Notes: a model not told the origin generated them from the letters alone. 64,000 nt of DNA from Streptomyces sp. NBC_00306 (GCF_036169555.1 NZ_CP108032.1:434001-498000); one strand, 5' to 3'; positions 25,232 to 34,204 are shown, counted from the stretch's first letter. Made by a program: numbers and translations.

Positions 25232-27097
25232 ATGGCCTACAAGCGCCCCCGCCCCAGCGGCACCGACTCCGGTGGCAGGGTGCCCACCGGTGGCGCGCAC
25301 CGCCTGCTGCGTGCCGCCGTCCGGCGCAGCGCCACCCGTACCGCGGCGATCCTGCTCTGCTCCGTCGCATCCGCCGGCGCGGCCGTCGCGTCGCCCGCCG
25401 TTGTCGGACACACGCTGGACCTCCTCCTCGACCGGCAGAGCGATGCCACGTCCTGGGTCGTGCTCAGCGCCGTGCTCCTCACCGCCGAAGTGTTCCTGGA
25501 CGCAGCCGTCGCCCTGTTGACCGGTGTCACCAATGCCCGGTCGACCGCCTGGCTGCGGACCGGCGCCCTCGGACGGCTTCTGGCGACCTCACCGGACCGG
25601 GCGTCCCCGCTCTCCCCGGGAGATGTCGCGACACGTCTGTCGGTCAACGCGACCGAGGCCGGGACCGTGCCCGCGGCGGCCGCCGCGCTGAGCGCGTCCC
25701 TGCTCGGTCCGGCCGGTGCCGTGATCGCCCTGCTGTTCATCGACGTGTGGGTCGCTCTCGCCTTCCTCGCCGGACTGCCCCTGCTGGTCCTTGTGTTGCG
25801 TGCCTTCGCCCGCAACTCCTCGGACACGGTGGGCCGGTATCAGCAGATCCAGTCGGACATCGCGTCCCGTCTCCTGGAAGCGCTCGACGGGGCGCGCACC
25901 ATCGCCGCCGCGGGCATCGAGGACCGGGAACGGGCCCGCGTTCTCCAGCCCTTGGCCGGCCTGGACCGTGAGGGACGGCGCATGTGGCGGATCCACGGCA
26001 GGGCGGTCGCGAACAGTCAGGTGCTGCTGCCGTTGCTCACGACCGCTGTTCTGGGTGTCGGCGGAATACGGCTCGCCGCCGGAGCCATCAGTGTCGGCGA
26101 ACTGCTCGCCGCGTCCCGCTACGCAGCCCTGGCGGCGGGCATGGGAGCCCTGGCCGGCCTCCTCGGTGCGATCGTCCGGGGCCGCAGCGCCGCCGCCCGC
26201 CTCGTCGTGCTCCAGGACCTGCCCGCCGTTCGGCACGGAGAGGGAACACTGCCGCACGAGGGCAACGGCACGGTCGCGTTGCGCGGAGTCACCGTCGTCC
26301 GGGAGGGCCGCACGGTGCTCACCGATGTACACCTGGTGGTGCCCGGCGGGAAGACCGCGGCCGTGGTGGGCCGGTCCGGAGCCGGCAAGTCGACCCTGGC
26401 GGCCGTCGCCGGGCTCCTCACCGAACCGGACGAGGGCAGCGTCCTGCTCGACGGTGTCCCGCTGGGTTCCCTCGCACGCGACCGGTTGCGCCAGGAGGTC
26501 GCGTACGCCTTCGAACGGCCGGTCTTCCTGGCGGGGACGGTGGCCGACGCCATCGCCTCCGGGGCCCGTCGCGCCTCGGCGGACGAGATCCGTACCGCTG
26601 CACGGGCGGCGGGCGCCGACGGATTCGTCCAACTCCTGCCCGAACGCTACGACTCCCCCGTCGTCGGCGCACCGCTGTCGGGAGGGGAACGGCAACGCCT
26701 CGGACTGGCCCGCGCGTTCGCGCATGCGGGCCGGCTGCTCATCCTCGACGACGCCACCTCCAGTCTCGACACCGCCACCGAACGACAGGTGGACCGCGCG
26801 CTCGCCCAGGAGGTACGGCCGGGCACCAGGCTGGTGGTCGCCCATCGGATCTCCTCGGCGAGCAGGGCGGACCTGGTGATCTGGCTGGAGGACGGCGGGG
26901 TACGGGCCGTGGGGCGGCACCGTGATCTCTGGCAGGACCCCGCCTACCGTTCGGTCTTCGCCGCATCCGAAGCGCCCAGCGAAGCGACCCCCGAAGCGCC
27001 GGCGGACACGGCACCCGCACCGCAGCAGGCGCAACCGCCCCGTCCCGTAACCGCGGACGTGGTGCGCGGTCCGGCAGCAGGACGGGCCGCCCGATGA
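25232..27097 (+). CDS. ramA: RamA ABC transporter (fused membrane/ATPase), SapB export
   Basis: A 621-residue half-transporter. Residues about 25-330 hold six predicted helices. The ATPase domain follows (about 345-560) with Walker A GRSGAGKST, signature LSGGERQR and Walker B LLILDDATSSLD. An Ala/Pro-rich tail of about 45 residues ends the protein. With RamB it forms the heterodimeric exporter of modified SapB. The ATG at 25232 is preceded by GAGGAGCC, and the stop overlaps the ramB ATG by 4 nt. Both nucleotide sites of this subunit look intact. Confidence 0.92.
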   Translation: MAYKRPRPSGTDSGGRVPTGGAHRLLRAAVRRSATRTAAILLCSVASAGAAVASPAVVGHTLDLLLDRQSDATSWVVLSAVLLTAEVFLDAAVALLTGVTNARSTAWLRTGALGRLLATSPDRASPLSPGDVATRLSVNATEAGTVPAAAAALSASLLGPAGAVIALLFIDVWVALAFLAGLPLLVLVLRAFARNSSDTVGRYQQIQSDIASRLLEALDGARTIAAAGIEDRERARVLQPLAGLDREGRRMWRIHGRAVANSQVLLPLLTTAVLGVGGIRLAAGAISVGELLAASRYAALAAGMGALAGLLGAIVRGRSAAARLVVLQDLPAVRHGEGTLPHEGNGTVALRGVTVVREGRTVLTDVHLVVPGGKTAAVVGRSGAGKSTLAAVAGLLTEPDEGSVLLDGVPLGSLARDRLRQEVAYAFERPVFLAGTVADAIASGARRASADEIRTAARAAGADGFVQLLPERYDSPVVGAPLSGGERQRLGLARAFAHAGRLLILDDATSSLDTATERQVDRALAQEVRPGTRLVVAHRISSASRADLVIWLEDGGVRAVGRHRDLWQDPAYRSVFAASEAPSEATPEAPADTAPAPQQAQPPRPVTADVVRGPAAGRAAR

Positions 27098-28863
27098 CGG
27101 CCGCCGAGACCCGCGAGCCGCGCGCCGGCGTCGCGCCCGGCGCGCTACGGCGTCTGCTGCCCCCCGCCCGCCGCTTCCTCGCGAACCGGAAGAGGGCCCT
27201 GGCCGCGCTGGCGGGCTGGTCCCTCGTCGAGTCCGTACAGACCTTTCTGGGCGGCTACTGCATCGCCCAGGCTCTGGACCGCGGATTTCTCGCGGGTGAC
27301 ACGGAAGCCGGACTGCTGTGGCTGTCGGCCGCCGCGGTGTCCATCCTCGTGGCCGCGCCGGTCGTCCTCGGTGTCTTCGCCCAGCTGACGCATCTCGTCG
27401 AGCCCCTCCGGGACGCCCTGGTGACGCGGGCCGTCTCGCGATCGCTGCGCAACGCGGTCGCCGCACCGGGCCGCACGGACGGCACGGCGGTGTCGCGGCT
27501 CACCCAGCAGACGGAGATCGCCCGCGACAGCTTCGCCGGACTGGTGCTCACCCTGCGGTCGTTCGCCTTCACCGCAGCGGGCGCGCTGGCCGGACTGTTC
27601 ACGCTGGCGCCCGAGTTCCTGCTCATCGTCCTGCCGCCCCTGGTCCTCGGCATGGCGCTGTTCGCCGCCACGCTGCGGCCGATGGCCACGGCCCAGAACC
27701 GGTTCCTCGACGCCGACGAAGCGCTGACGCACCACAGCGGAGCCGTCCGTGCCGCGCTGCGCGACATCGTCGCCTGCGGGATCCAGACCGAGGCGGAACG
27801 CCGGGGCTCGCGGCTGATCTCGGACGCCGAGGAGGCGTCCCGTTCGCTGGCCCGCTGGGCCGCGGTACGGACGCTGGCGCTGGGCGTCGGCGGCCAACTG
27901 CCCGTCATTCTGCTGCTGGTGGCCACCCCATGGCTGCTGAGCCGGAACGTGACGGCGGGCGCGCTGATCGGTGCGCTCACCTACCTGGTCCAGGCGCTGT
28001 TGCCGGCGCTGCACACCCTCATGACGGCGCTCGGTGCGGCGGGCACCCGGCTCGTGGTGGTTCTCGACCGGTTCGTCCGGGACACGTCCGGGACTGCGTC
28101 CTCCGTCGGGCCCGTCGCCGACACACCGGTGAAACGGGCCGACTCGACAACAGCCGTCGACGTCCGCTCCGTTCGCCTGGCGTACGGGCCGCGGGCCCGG
28201 CCCGTCCTCGACGGTCTCGATCTCTCCGTCCGGACCGGGGAGCACATCGCGGTCGTGGGGCCGAGCGGCATCGGGAAGTCCACGCTCGTCGGCGTGGTGG
28301 CCGGCATGCTGACACCGGACCGGGGCACGGTCCACCTGGCGGGCCGCCCGGTCACGGGGCGCCCGGCCGACGAGCTGGCGCCGCTGCGGGTGTTGACACC
28401 CCAGGAGGCGTACGTCTTCACCGCCACCGTGCGCGAGAACCTCACCGCGTTTCGTCCCGGGGCGCCGACCGAGGACATCGAGGCGGTCGCCGATGCGCTG
28501 TGTCTCGGGCCGCTGATCCGGCGCCTCGGCGGGATCGACGCCGACGTGACGCCCTCCGCCCTGTCACAGGGTGAGCGTCAGCTGCTGTGCCTCGGGCGCG
28601 CCCATCTGTCTCCGGCGCCGCTGCTCCTGCTCGATGAAGCCACCTGCCACCTGGACCCGGCCGCGGAGGCCCATGCGGAGCGGGCGCTCGCCCGGCGGCC
28701 GGGAACCCTGATCGTCGTGGCCCACCGCCTGTCGTCCGCGCTGCGGGCGGACCGGGTACTCGTCCTCGACGGAACACGCGCGGAGTTCGGGAGCCACCCT
28801 GAGCTCCTGACCCGCTCGGAGCTCTACCGGGATCTGGTGGGCCACTGGCAGGAGGACCGCTGA
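27094..28863 (+). CDS. ramB: RamB ABC transporter (fused membrane/ATPase), SapB export
   Basis: A 589-residue half-transporter, partner of RamA. A membrane domain of about six helices (about 30-330) precedes an ATPase domain with Walker A GPSGIGKST, an altered signature LSQGERQL (Gln for Gly) and Walker B LLLLDEATCHLD. Asymmetric signatures are common in heterodimeric exporters with one degenerate site. It overlaps ramA by ATGA and is convergent with ramR across only 40 bp; I see no strong hairpin in that gap, so read-through into antisense of ramR is possible. Confidence 0.92.
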   Translation: MTAAETREPRAGVAPGALRRLLPPARRFLANRKRALAALAGWSLVESVQTFLGGYCIAQALDRGFLAGDTEAGLLWLSAAAVSILVAAPVVLGVFAQLTHLVEPLRDALVTRAVSRSLRNAVAAPGRTDGTAVSRLTQQTEIARDSFAGLVLTLRSFAFTAAGALAGLFTLAPEFLLIVLPPLVLGMALFAATLRPMATAQNRFLDADEALTHHSGAVRAALRDIVACGIQTEAERRGSRLISDAEEASRSLARWAAVRTLALGVGGQLPVILLLVATPWLLSRNVTAGALIGALTYLVQALLPALHTLMTALGAAGTRLVVVLDRFVRDTSGTASSVGPVADTPVKRADSTTAVDVRSVRLAYGPRARPVLDGLDLSVRTGEHIAVVGPSGIGKSTLVGVVAGMLTPDRGTVHLAGRPVTGRPADELAPLRVLTPQEAYVFTATVRENLTAFRPGAPTEDIEAVADALCLGPLIRRLGGIDADVTPSALSQGERQLLCLGRAHLSPAPLLLLDEATCHLDPAAEAHAERALARRPGTLIVVAHRLSSALRADRVLVLDGTRAEFGSHPELLTRSELYRDLVGHWQEDR

Positions 28864-28903
28864 GCGCCCCCCTGCCGGCCCCTCGTGTCGCTGTCGGGTT
28901 GCC

Positions 28904-29503
28904 TTACGTCCAGCCGGCGCCCTGGGCGATCCGGATCGCGTCGACGCGGTTGCGGGCCCCAATCTTACGGATGACGCTGGCCATGTAGTTGCGGATCGTG
29001 CCCTGCGACAGATGCAGGTCACCGGCGACCTCGGCGATCGTCGCACCTTCGGCGGCGAGCGACAGCACACTGAGTTCGCGAGGAGTCAGGGGCATCTCCG
29101 CGGCCTGGAGAAACCCGAAAGCGAGCGATTCGTCGATGAATCGCTCGCCTTTGGCAACGGTGTGAATGGCCTCGAGTAATCGACAGGGAGAACAGTCCTT
29201 GTCGACATAGCCCAGCGCGCCGGCGTTGAACGCCTTGCGCAGCACTCCGGGCTTCTCGGGTGAGGCCAGCACCAGCAACGCGCCCTCCGAGCAGGCCTCG
29301 GAGAGTGCAGCGCGGCTTCCCCGCACCGACGGCTCCAGGGAGTCCGCGTCGGCGACACACACATCAGGCGACAGCGCCCCCCGTTCCTGCCTCCTCGGAA
29401 TGCAGGATGCAGCCGAGACGTCAAGCGCGCCATCGGAACGCAGCAGTTCCACGAGAGCAGATCTCATCAGCTGCGCGTCGTACGCGACGATGACCCGGAT
29501 CAT
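28904..29503 (-). CDS. ramR: RamR/AmfR orphan response regulator
   Basis: A 199-residue NarL/LuxR-type regulator that activates the SapB operon. The receiver-like domain (1-120) has only a single Asp (VAYDAQ) where typical receivers have an acidic pair, and reads VCVADADS at the phosphorylation-site strand, so classical phosphorylation is doubtful. The LuxR-type HTH is at about 136-191 (LTPRELSVLSLAAEG...LSQGTIRNYMASVIRKIGARNR). No kinase gene is adjacent. I chose the ATG at 29503 over the GTG at 29509 because AAGGGG is then well spaced. Codon 109 (29179-29177) is TTA, implying bldA dependence. Confidence 0.92.
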   Translation of the reverse strand: MIRVIVAYDAQLMRSALVELLRSDGALDVSAASCIPRRQERGALSPDVCVADADSLEPSVRGSRAALSEACSEGALLVLASPEKPGVLRKAFNAGALGYVDKDCSPCRLLEAIHTVAKGERFIDESLAFGFLQAAEMPLTPRELSVLSLAAEGATIAEVAGDLHLSQGTIRNYMASVIRKIGARNRVDAIRIAQGAGWT

Positions 29504-29642
29504 GTCCACCCCTTCAACTCACCGACTACCGCGGCCGATCTGCCGGCCGCCGCCCCACCCTCACCCGAGTGCCCACATCGGCGCCGAAAGAACGGGCGCG
29601 CGGGGGCACGCCGGGAGCACGCCGGGTGCACGAGGGAGCGCA

Positions 29643-29675
29643 TCGGCAACCCCGCAGGTGGTGCGGGGTTGCCGA
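29643..29675 (-). terminator. 14-bp perfect hairpin after the xylose-type binding protein
   Basis: TCGGCAACCCCGCA (29643-29656), loop GGTGG, exact complement (29662-29675), about 60 bp past the stop of the binding-protein gene on the minus strand. Three 11-bp GCACGCCGGG-type repeats lie just upstream of it (about 29605-29635). Confidence 0.75.
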
Positions 29676-29735
29676 GTCACGGCGCGGTGTAACGGGTCCC
29701 GAAGGTGCGTCGAAACGGTGCCCGAAGGCCCGTCG

Positions 29736-30830
29736 CTACGGTGTCAGGCCGATCTCCTCACAGTCGGCCTTGTACTTCGCGGTGCAGATCTCCTCGACCG
29801 TGTAGACACCGTCCTTGACGACCGTGTCCTTGATGTTCTCCTTGGTCAGCGAGACCACCGGCACCAGTACCGACGGAATGCCCTTGGTGGTCGGGCTGTC
29901 GATGTCGGCCTGGGCCATGGCGCCGAGTCCGATACCCCTGGCCAGCAGGATGGCCATCTCCGCGGCGGCGCTCGCCTCCGGCGCGTTGGGCTTGTAGACG
30001 CTCATGAACTGCTCGCCGGCGACGATGCGCTGTACGGCGGCGAGTTCCGCGTCCTGGCCGGTGACCGGCGGGAGCGGGGAGACGCCGGCCTTCTTCAGGG
30101 CGGCGATGATGCCGCCCGCCATGCCGTCGTTGGCGGAGTACACACCGGCGATGTTGTCACCGCTCAGGCTCACGATCGCCTCCTGCATGTTCGCGTTGGC
30201 GTTCTCCGGCTTCCACTCCTTGGTGTCGTACTCCCTGCCGATCTCCACCTTGCCGTCGAGCTCGGAGTGCGCGCCCTTCTTGAACATGGCGGCGTTCGGG
30301 TCGGTGACCGCGCCGTTCATCATCACGATCTTCGAAGACTTGGCCTTGTCCCCCAGCGCTTCGAGGAGCGCCTTCCCCTGGACATGGCCGACCTCTTCGT
30401 TGTCGAAGGAGGTGTAGGCGTCGATCGGCCCCTCGGCGAGACGGTCGAAGGCGACGACGGGGATGTCGGCGTCCTTCGCCTTCTGTACCGCTGTCGCGAT
30501 CCCCTTGGAGTCGACGGCGTCGATGATGATGACGTCGACCTTGCTCTCGATCATGGTGTCGACCTGCTGCGCCTGGAGAGCCGCGTCCTGTTTGGCGTTG
30601 GCGTAGACGACCCGGCCCTTGTCATTGGTCAGCTGGCTGACCTTCTTCTCGATGACCGGTTTGTCGAACTTCTCGTAGCGCGCCGCCTCGTTCTCCGGAA
30701 GGAGCAGGCCGACGGTGATGTCGTCGCTGGTTCTCACGCCCGTGCCCTCTTCGCTGCCACAGGCAGCGAGCGACACGGCCATCGCGGAAACGCTGATGGC
30801 TATGGCGGTGCGACGCAAATGTGCGTTCAT
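29736..30830 (-). CDS. Orphan sugar-binding lipoprotein, XylF-like
   Basis: A 364-residue periplasmic-binding-protein fold of the ribose/xylose class. It has a signal peptide with lipobox LAAC (Cys24), then DDITVGLLLPENEAARYEKFDKP, VDVIIIDAVDSKGIATAVQKA and IAGVYSANDGMAGG, the pattern of D-xylose-binding XylF/ChvE proteins. No ATPase or permease gene accompanies it, so it must feed a transporter encoded elsewhere or act as a sensor. A GGGAGG lies 13 nt before the ATG. It has its own terminator and a 300-bp upstream region with TTAACG/CGTTA dyads. Confidence 0.88.
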   Translation of the reverse strand: MNAHLRRTAIAISVSAMAVSLAACGSEEGTGVRTSDDITVGLLLPENEAARYEKFDKPVIEKKVSQLTNDKGRVVYANAKQDAALQAQQVDTMIESKVDVIIIDAVDSKGIATAVQKAKDADIPVVAFDRLAEGPIDAYTSFDNEEVGHVQGKALLEALGDKAKSSKIVMMNGAVTDPNAAMFKKGAHSELDGKVEIGREYDTKEWKPENANANMQEAIVSLSGDNIAGVYSANDGMAGGIIAALKKAGVSPLPPVTGQDAELAAVQRIVAGEQFMSVYKPNAPEASAAAEMAILLARGIGLGAMAQADIDSPTTKGIPSVLVPVVSLTKENIKDTVVKDGVYTVEEICTAKYKADCEEIGLTP

Positions 30831-31144
30831 CTGTGGAAATCAACCTCCCTGACAGGCCGCTTGCTTGCGACCGAGGTGGCTGGAAGTCAACTCCGCTCCG
30901 ACAAATGCGTCAAGAAGTGCAATATTAACGAGATGGCAACAGGTTTTGTCCGTTAGTTAAGTGAACGCAGACATCTCTCCACGAAGGCCCTGGACACTTA
31001 CTGACATAGCGGAAGCTTCGGGCGCGAAAATGTTCGCGCCGAACCACGGTCTCGGCACGGGAAATCCGGCTTGGCGCAGGAGAAACGGAATCCCGCGCCC
31101 ACCGACGGGCGGCCCGGCCCGCAGCCTTACGGCGAGAGGAACCG
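30831..31144. other. 314-bp gap with TTAACG...CGTTAGTTAA dyad
   Basis: Upstream of the XylF-like gene. TTAACG (30925-30930) faces CGTTAGTTAA (30951-30960), and CGTT (30951) with AACG (30964-30967) forms a second partial dyad. These AT-rich strings stand out and could bind a sugar repressor. No gene is visible; the frames here are antisense or fragmentary. Confidence 0.4.
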
Positions 31145-31924
31145 TCAGCGGGTCTGCTGCTGACATCCCTCGAGCCGGGCCTGCACCTGCGGGTAGGGCG
31201 TCGCCTCGGGCAGGGCGCGGCCCTCGCGTACGGCACGCGCCGCATCGGCTGCGGCATGGAGGGCGGCGCGGTAGGGCAGCGAGCCCGTACTCACCCGGCG
31301 GACGCCCAGGGCCGCCAGGTCGGCGGGCGACAGGCCCGGGACCGCGAGCACGTTCAGCGGCACCGGGATGCTGCGGGCCAGCTCGCGGAGCACGGCCGGC
31401 TCCGACACACCGGGCACGAAGATCCCGTCCGCACCGGCCTCTACATAGAGCGCGGCACGGTCGAGTGTCGCGTCGACGGTCGCCTCCTGCCGGAGCCAGT
31501 AGGTGTCGACGCGGGCGTTGACGAAAAGATCCGGGCGGCGGCGCTTGACGGCCGCGACCTTCGCGGCGTGCGCCTCCGGCCCGATGAGCCGCTCGGCGGA
31601 ACTGTCCTCGATGTTGATGCCCGCCGCGTCCAGGTCGGCCGTGTAGTCGGCGACAGCGTCCGGCTCGTCCGCGTAGCCGTCCTCGATGTCCACACTGATG
31701 TAGCACGGCAATCGCGACAGGGCGCGGGCGAGGAGGATGTTCGCCGCCTTGGTCGCACGCCCGCCGTCGGGGCGGCCCATGCTGGAGGCCACGCCGAGGC
31801 TGGTCGTCCCGATGGCTTCGAAGCCGGCGTCGAGGAATGCCAGAGCCGAGGGCACGTCCCAGGCATTGGGCAGAACCAGCGGCAGTTCGCGGTGATGGAG
31901 CTCATGGAAGGCCATGAGCTCCAT
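31145..31924 (-). CDS. Isocitrate lyase/PEP mutase family protein
   Basis: A 259-residue TIM-barrel protein of the PEP-mutase subgroup. It has VLPNAWDVPSALAFLDAGFEAIGTTS-type start, metal-binding VDIEDGYAD and NIEDS, and a C-terminal RRVSTGSLPYRAAL. The KKCGH loop of true isocitrate and methylisocitrate lyases is absent. Relatives include carboxyPEP mutase-like and oxaloacetate-hydrolase-like enzymes; this branch is mostly uncharacterised. I chose the ATG at 31924 because GGAG lies 7 nt upstream; the in-frame extension to 32059 is Arg/Pro-rich and unlikely to be translated. Confidence 0.82.
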   Translation of the reverse strand: MELMAFHELHHRELPLVLPNAWDVPSALAFLDAGFEAIGTTSLGVASSMGRPDGGRATKAANILLARALSRLPCYISVDIEDGYADEPDAVADYTADLDAAGINIEDSSAERLIGPEAHAAKVAAVKRRRPDLFVNARVDTYWLRQEATVDATLDRAALYVEAGADGIFVPGVSEPAVLRELARSIPVPLNVLAVPGLSPADLAALGVRRVSTGSLPYRAALHAAADAARAVREGRALPEATPYPQVQARLEGCQQQTR

Positions 31925-32137
31925 CTTTCCGCTCCGGAGCGGCGGCCGCGCGAGGCTGCGAGGCCGAACCGCGTCCGGCCGGACCGGCGGTCGGTGCACG
32001 CGGACCGGGGCCCGGGGGGGGCGGACGGCCTGCTGCTCGGCCGGCACCGGCTCACCCACGAGGTACCGCGCGCGCCCGGAGGCGGCGGCCGGTACGGCAC
32101 CGGGAGGAAGTGCCGCACCGGCCGCCCGGTCGGTCCG

Positions 32138-33286
32138 TCAGGCGGTGTGGAGCCGCAGCCCGTACCGGCCGAGGATCTCGTTGATCGGCTGGTGCCAGGT
32201 CTGGCCTCCGCCGCTGCAGTTGCCCCAGCCGCCGGAGGTGACGCCCTGCGCCTGGTCGCCGCTGATGAAGGAGCCGCCCGAGTCGCCGGGTTCGGCGCAC
32301 ACGCTCGTCTTCGTCATCTGATGGACGGCGCCCTGGCTGTAGTTCACGGTCTCGTTCTTCGCGAGAACCGCCCCGCAGTGCCAGTGCGTGGTGGAACCGG
32401 ACCGGCAGATCGAAGCCCCTATGGGAGCCTCGGCGGACCCGCGGACCAACTGGTCCGGCACCGTGCCCCAGCCGAGGACCACGGGAACGGTCCACCAGCC
32501 GCTGCCGACGCTGACCCAGGCGTAGTCGTCACCGGGGAAGGACGATCCCTGGAAGTTTCCGATGTGGGAGCCGTCCCAGCCCCTGACCGCCGCACCCCCG
32601 CCACCGCAGTGCCCGGCGGTCACGAAGCCGCCGTGGACGGAGAAGCCGATGGAGCAGCGGACGTTTCCGGTGTAGTACGGGTCGCCGCCCACGGTGCCCG
32701 CGGCAAAGGTTTTGGGCGCCTCGGCCGTCTTCGCGACCTGGACGGGTCCGGCCTGGCGCGCACGGGCGAGGAAGGCCTTGACATCGTTGTCGGCCTGCTG
32801 GTCGGCGACGACGTTCACGACTACGCGGTTGATACGCGGGTCCACATGCCAACTACTCACGCCGGCAGGGGCCTTGAAGCCGTCGATCTTCTTCTTCACC
32901 GCATCGAGCCGGGCGGCGTCGTAGGTCACGAGCCGAACCGACGCGCCGGTGGCGCGGACGGCGTCGGCCCTGGCGGGGTCGGTGAGGGCGACACCGAGCT
33001 TCCCGGTGCCGGCGTCGAACCAGGCACCACCGAAGGCGGGGCCCGCCGCGCGGCGCGCCGTAGTCTCGATGGCGGTGGCGGCCCGCTCCGCCGCGAGGCG
33101 GGACCGGGCCTGATCCTTCGTCAGGCCGAGGTCCCTCTCCATGGCGTCCAGCAGGCCGGCGGACGCCTGCGGTTCGGCGGTGGGGGCGGGTGCTGCGGCG
33201 GATGCCGGGGCGAGTCCGGCACCGGCCCAGGCACCCAGGACGAGAAGTGCGGACATGCCGGTGCGCAGAGCTGTTGTGCGTCTCAA
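32138..33286 (-). CDS. Secreted S1-family serine protease (streptogrisin/alpha-lytic type)
   Basis: A 382-residue pre-pro-protease. The TTG at 33286, 8 nt after AAGGG, gives an LRRTTALRTG-type signal peptide ending about ASAA. A pro-domain of about 160 residues (VKKKIDGF...DPRINRVVVNV) acts as folding chaperone in this family. The mature chymotrypsin-like domain has the triad in TAGHC, DDYAWV and GDSGGS and paired Cys (CSIGF/GHC, CRSG/HWHC, CAEPG/NC). Extracellular protein degradation. An upstream longer frame is rejected because it lacks a ribosome site and signal. A DasR-type palindrome lies 216 bp upstream. Confidence 0.92.
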   Translation of the reverse strand: MRRTTALRTGMSALLVLGAWAGAGLAPASAAAPAPTAEPQASAGLLDAMERDLGLTKDQARSRLAAERAATAIETTARRAAGPAFGGAWFDAGTGKLGVALTDPARADAVRATGASVRLVTYDAARLDAVKKKIDGFKAPAGVSSWHVDPRINRVVVNVVADQQADNDVKAFLARARQAGPVQVAKTAEAPKTFAAGTVGGDPYYTGNVRCSIGFSVHGGFVTAGHCGGGGAAVRGWDGSHIGNFQGSSFPGDDYAWVSVGSGWWTVPVVLGWGTVPDQLVRGSAEAPIGASICRSGSTTHWHCGAVLAKNETVNYSQGAVHQMTKTSVCAEPGDSGGSFISGDQAQGVTSGGWGNCSGGGQTWHQPINEILGRYGLRLHTA

Positions 33287-33499
33287 GGCGTTGCCCTTCG
33301 ATTGTTCCAACGAGGTGGGGGTGGAACGGCACAGTCGTGGGAGCGCTCTCAACCGCTCCCGGGCGGAGCGTAGCCGAGGCGCATCACCAGGTCCATGACA
33401 AGCGCACGGCGGATTCCCGGGCAACGGCTCACGGCTGCCGTGGAGTTCCGGCGGCAGCGCCCGGAACTCCACCCGTGAACAGCCGAGTTGACCGAACGG

Positions 33500-33513
33500 T
33501 TGGTCTAGACCTG
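33500..33513. promoter_or_regulatory. Candidate DasR responsive element (dre)
   Basis: TTGGTCTAGACCTG contains the perfect 10-bp palindrome GGTCTAGACC (33502-33511). The dre consensus, as I recall it, is an extended TGGTCTAGACCA. Here one flanking base differs. DasR is the GntR-type N-acetylglucosamine sensor. The site is about 216 bp upstream of the protease start and about 210 bp upstream of the MarR start. Confidence 0.6.
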
Positions 33514-33683
33514 AACGGCTCCACTGCGTCATAGTGAAGGAGTCCTCGCGACCGACCACCCACCGCAGGACCCGCCGACCCGCGCCACCCCCCGATCGAA
33601 CCGCCTCCCCACCGCCCGGGGAGGCGGTTCTTCGTCCGCGAGCGCCCCGGACCGTCACCCACGGATCCCGCCGTACAGAAAAC

Positions 33684-33711
33684 AGTAGCCATGTACATAG
33701 TAGCCATGTAC
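33684..33711 (+). promoter_or_regulatory. Two 13-bp direct repeats at the MarR promoter
   Basis: AGTAGCCATGTAC occurs at 33684-33696 and again at 33699-33711, 15 bp apart, ending 10 bp before the GTG start at 33722. The second copy overlaps the expected -10 of a leaderless transcript, so binding would block transcription; an autoregulatory MarR operator is likely. Confidence 0.6.
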
Positions 33712-33721
33712 GGTATTTCTC

Positions 33722-34204
33722 GTGAGTTCAGCAAGGGAGAACGCCACGGCGGGGTTTCTCGTCTGGCGCCTGTCGATGAAGTGGCGGGTGGCCGTCGACC
33801 GGGCGGTCGCGCCGCTCGGCCTGACCCATGCGCAGTACGCGCTGATGGCGTCGCTGTACGGCATGCGGCGCTCCGGACTGACGCCCAGTCAGCGCGGCCT
33901 CGCCGACCACACCGGGCTCGAACCGCTGTACGTCTCCAAACTCGCCCGCGCACTGGAGGCCTCCGGGCTCGTCGCCCGCACCCGGGACCCGAACGACCCG
34001 CGCGCCATGCAGCTGTCGCTCACCGAGCAGGGGCTTGCCGTCACGCGACGCGCAATCACGGTGGTCCAGGGTCTGCTCGACCAGTTGCTGGAGCCGCTCG
34101 GGGGTCAGAACAGCGCGCGCACACGGCAGTTCACCCGTGAGCTGGCCACCTTGCTCGACGCACCTCTTGGTCCGCACCCCGAGAACGAGAAGGAGCCGTC
34201 ATGA
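33722..34204 (+). CDS. MarR-family transcriptional regulator
   Basis: A 160-residue winged-helix regulator (GFLVWRLSMKWRVAVDRAVAPLGLTHAQYALMASLYGM... then LADHTGLEPLYVSKLARALEASGLV as recognition region and RDPNDPRAMQLSLTEQG as wing). No ribosome site precedes the GTG at 33722, suggesting a leaderless message. The stop overlaps the start of a second MarR-like gene (ATGA). No target enzyme or pump is adjacent, so the regulated process is unknown; autoregulation through the direct repeats is probable. Confidence 0.88.
   Translation: MSSARENATAGFLVWRLSMKWRVAVDRAVAPLGLTHAQYALMASLYGMRRSGLTPSQRGLADHTGLEPLYVSKLARALEASGLVARTRDPNDPRAMQLSLTEQGLAVTRRAITVVQGLLDQLLEPLGGQNSARTRQFTRELATLLDAPLGPHPENEKEPS

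Larger units (their letters stand above)
33287..33721. other. 435-bp divergent control region between protease and MarR genes
   Basis: It contains the DasR-like palindrome (33500-33513), a short GGAGGCGG-rich stretch around 33595-33640 (a CCGCC/GGCGG hairpin) and, at its right end, the 13-bp direct repeats before the MarR gene. No gene is supported in it. Confidence 0.6.

Noticed and set aside
31256..33373. 705-residue plus-strand frame over the PEP-mutase and protease genes
   Set aside because: Antisense shadow spanning two well supported genes and their gap; composition is typical of a reverse-frame artefact.
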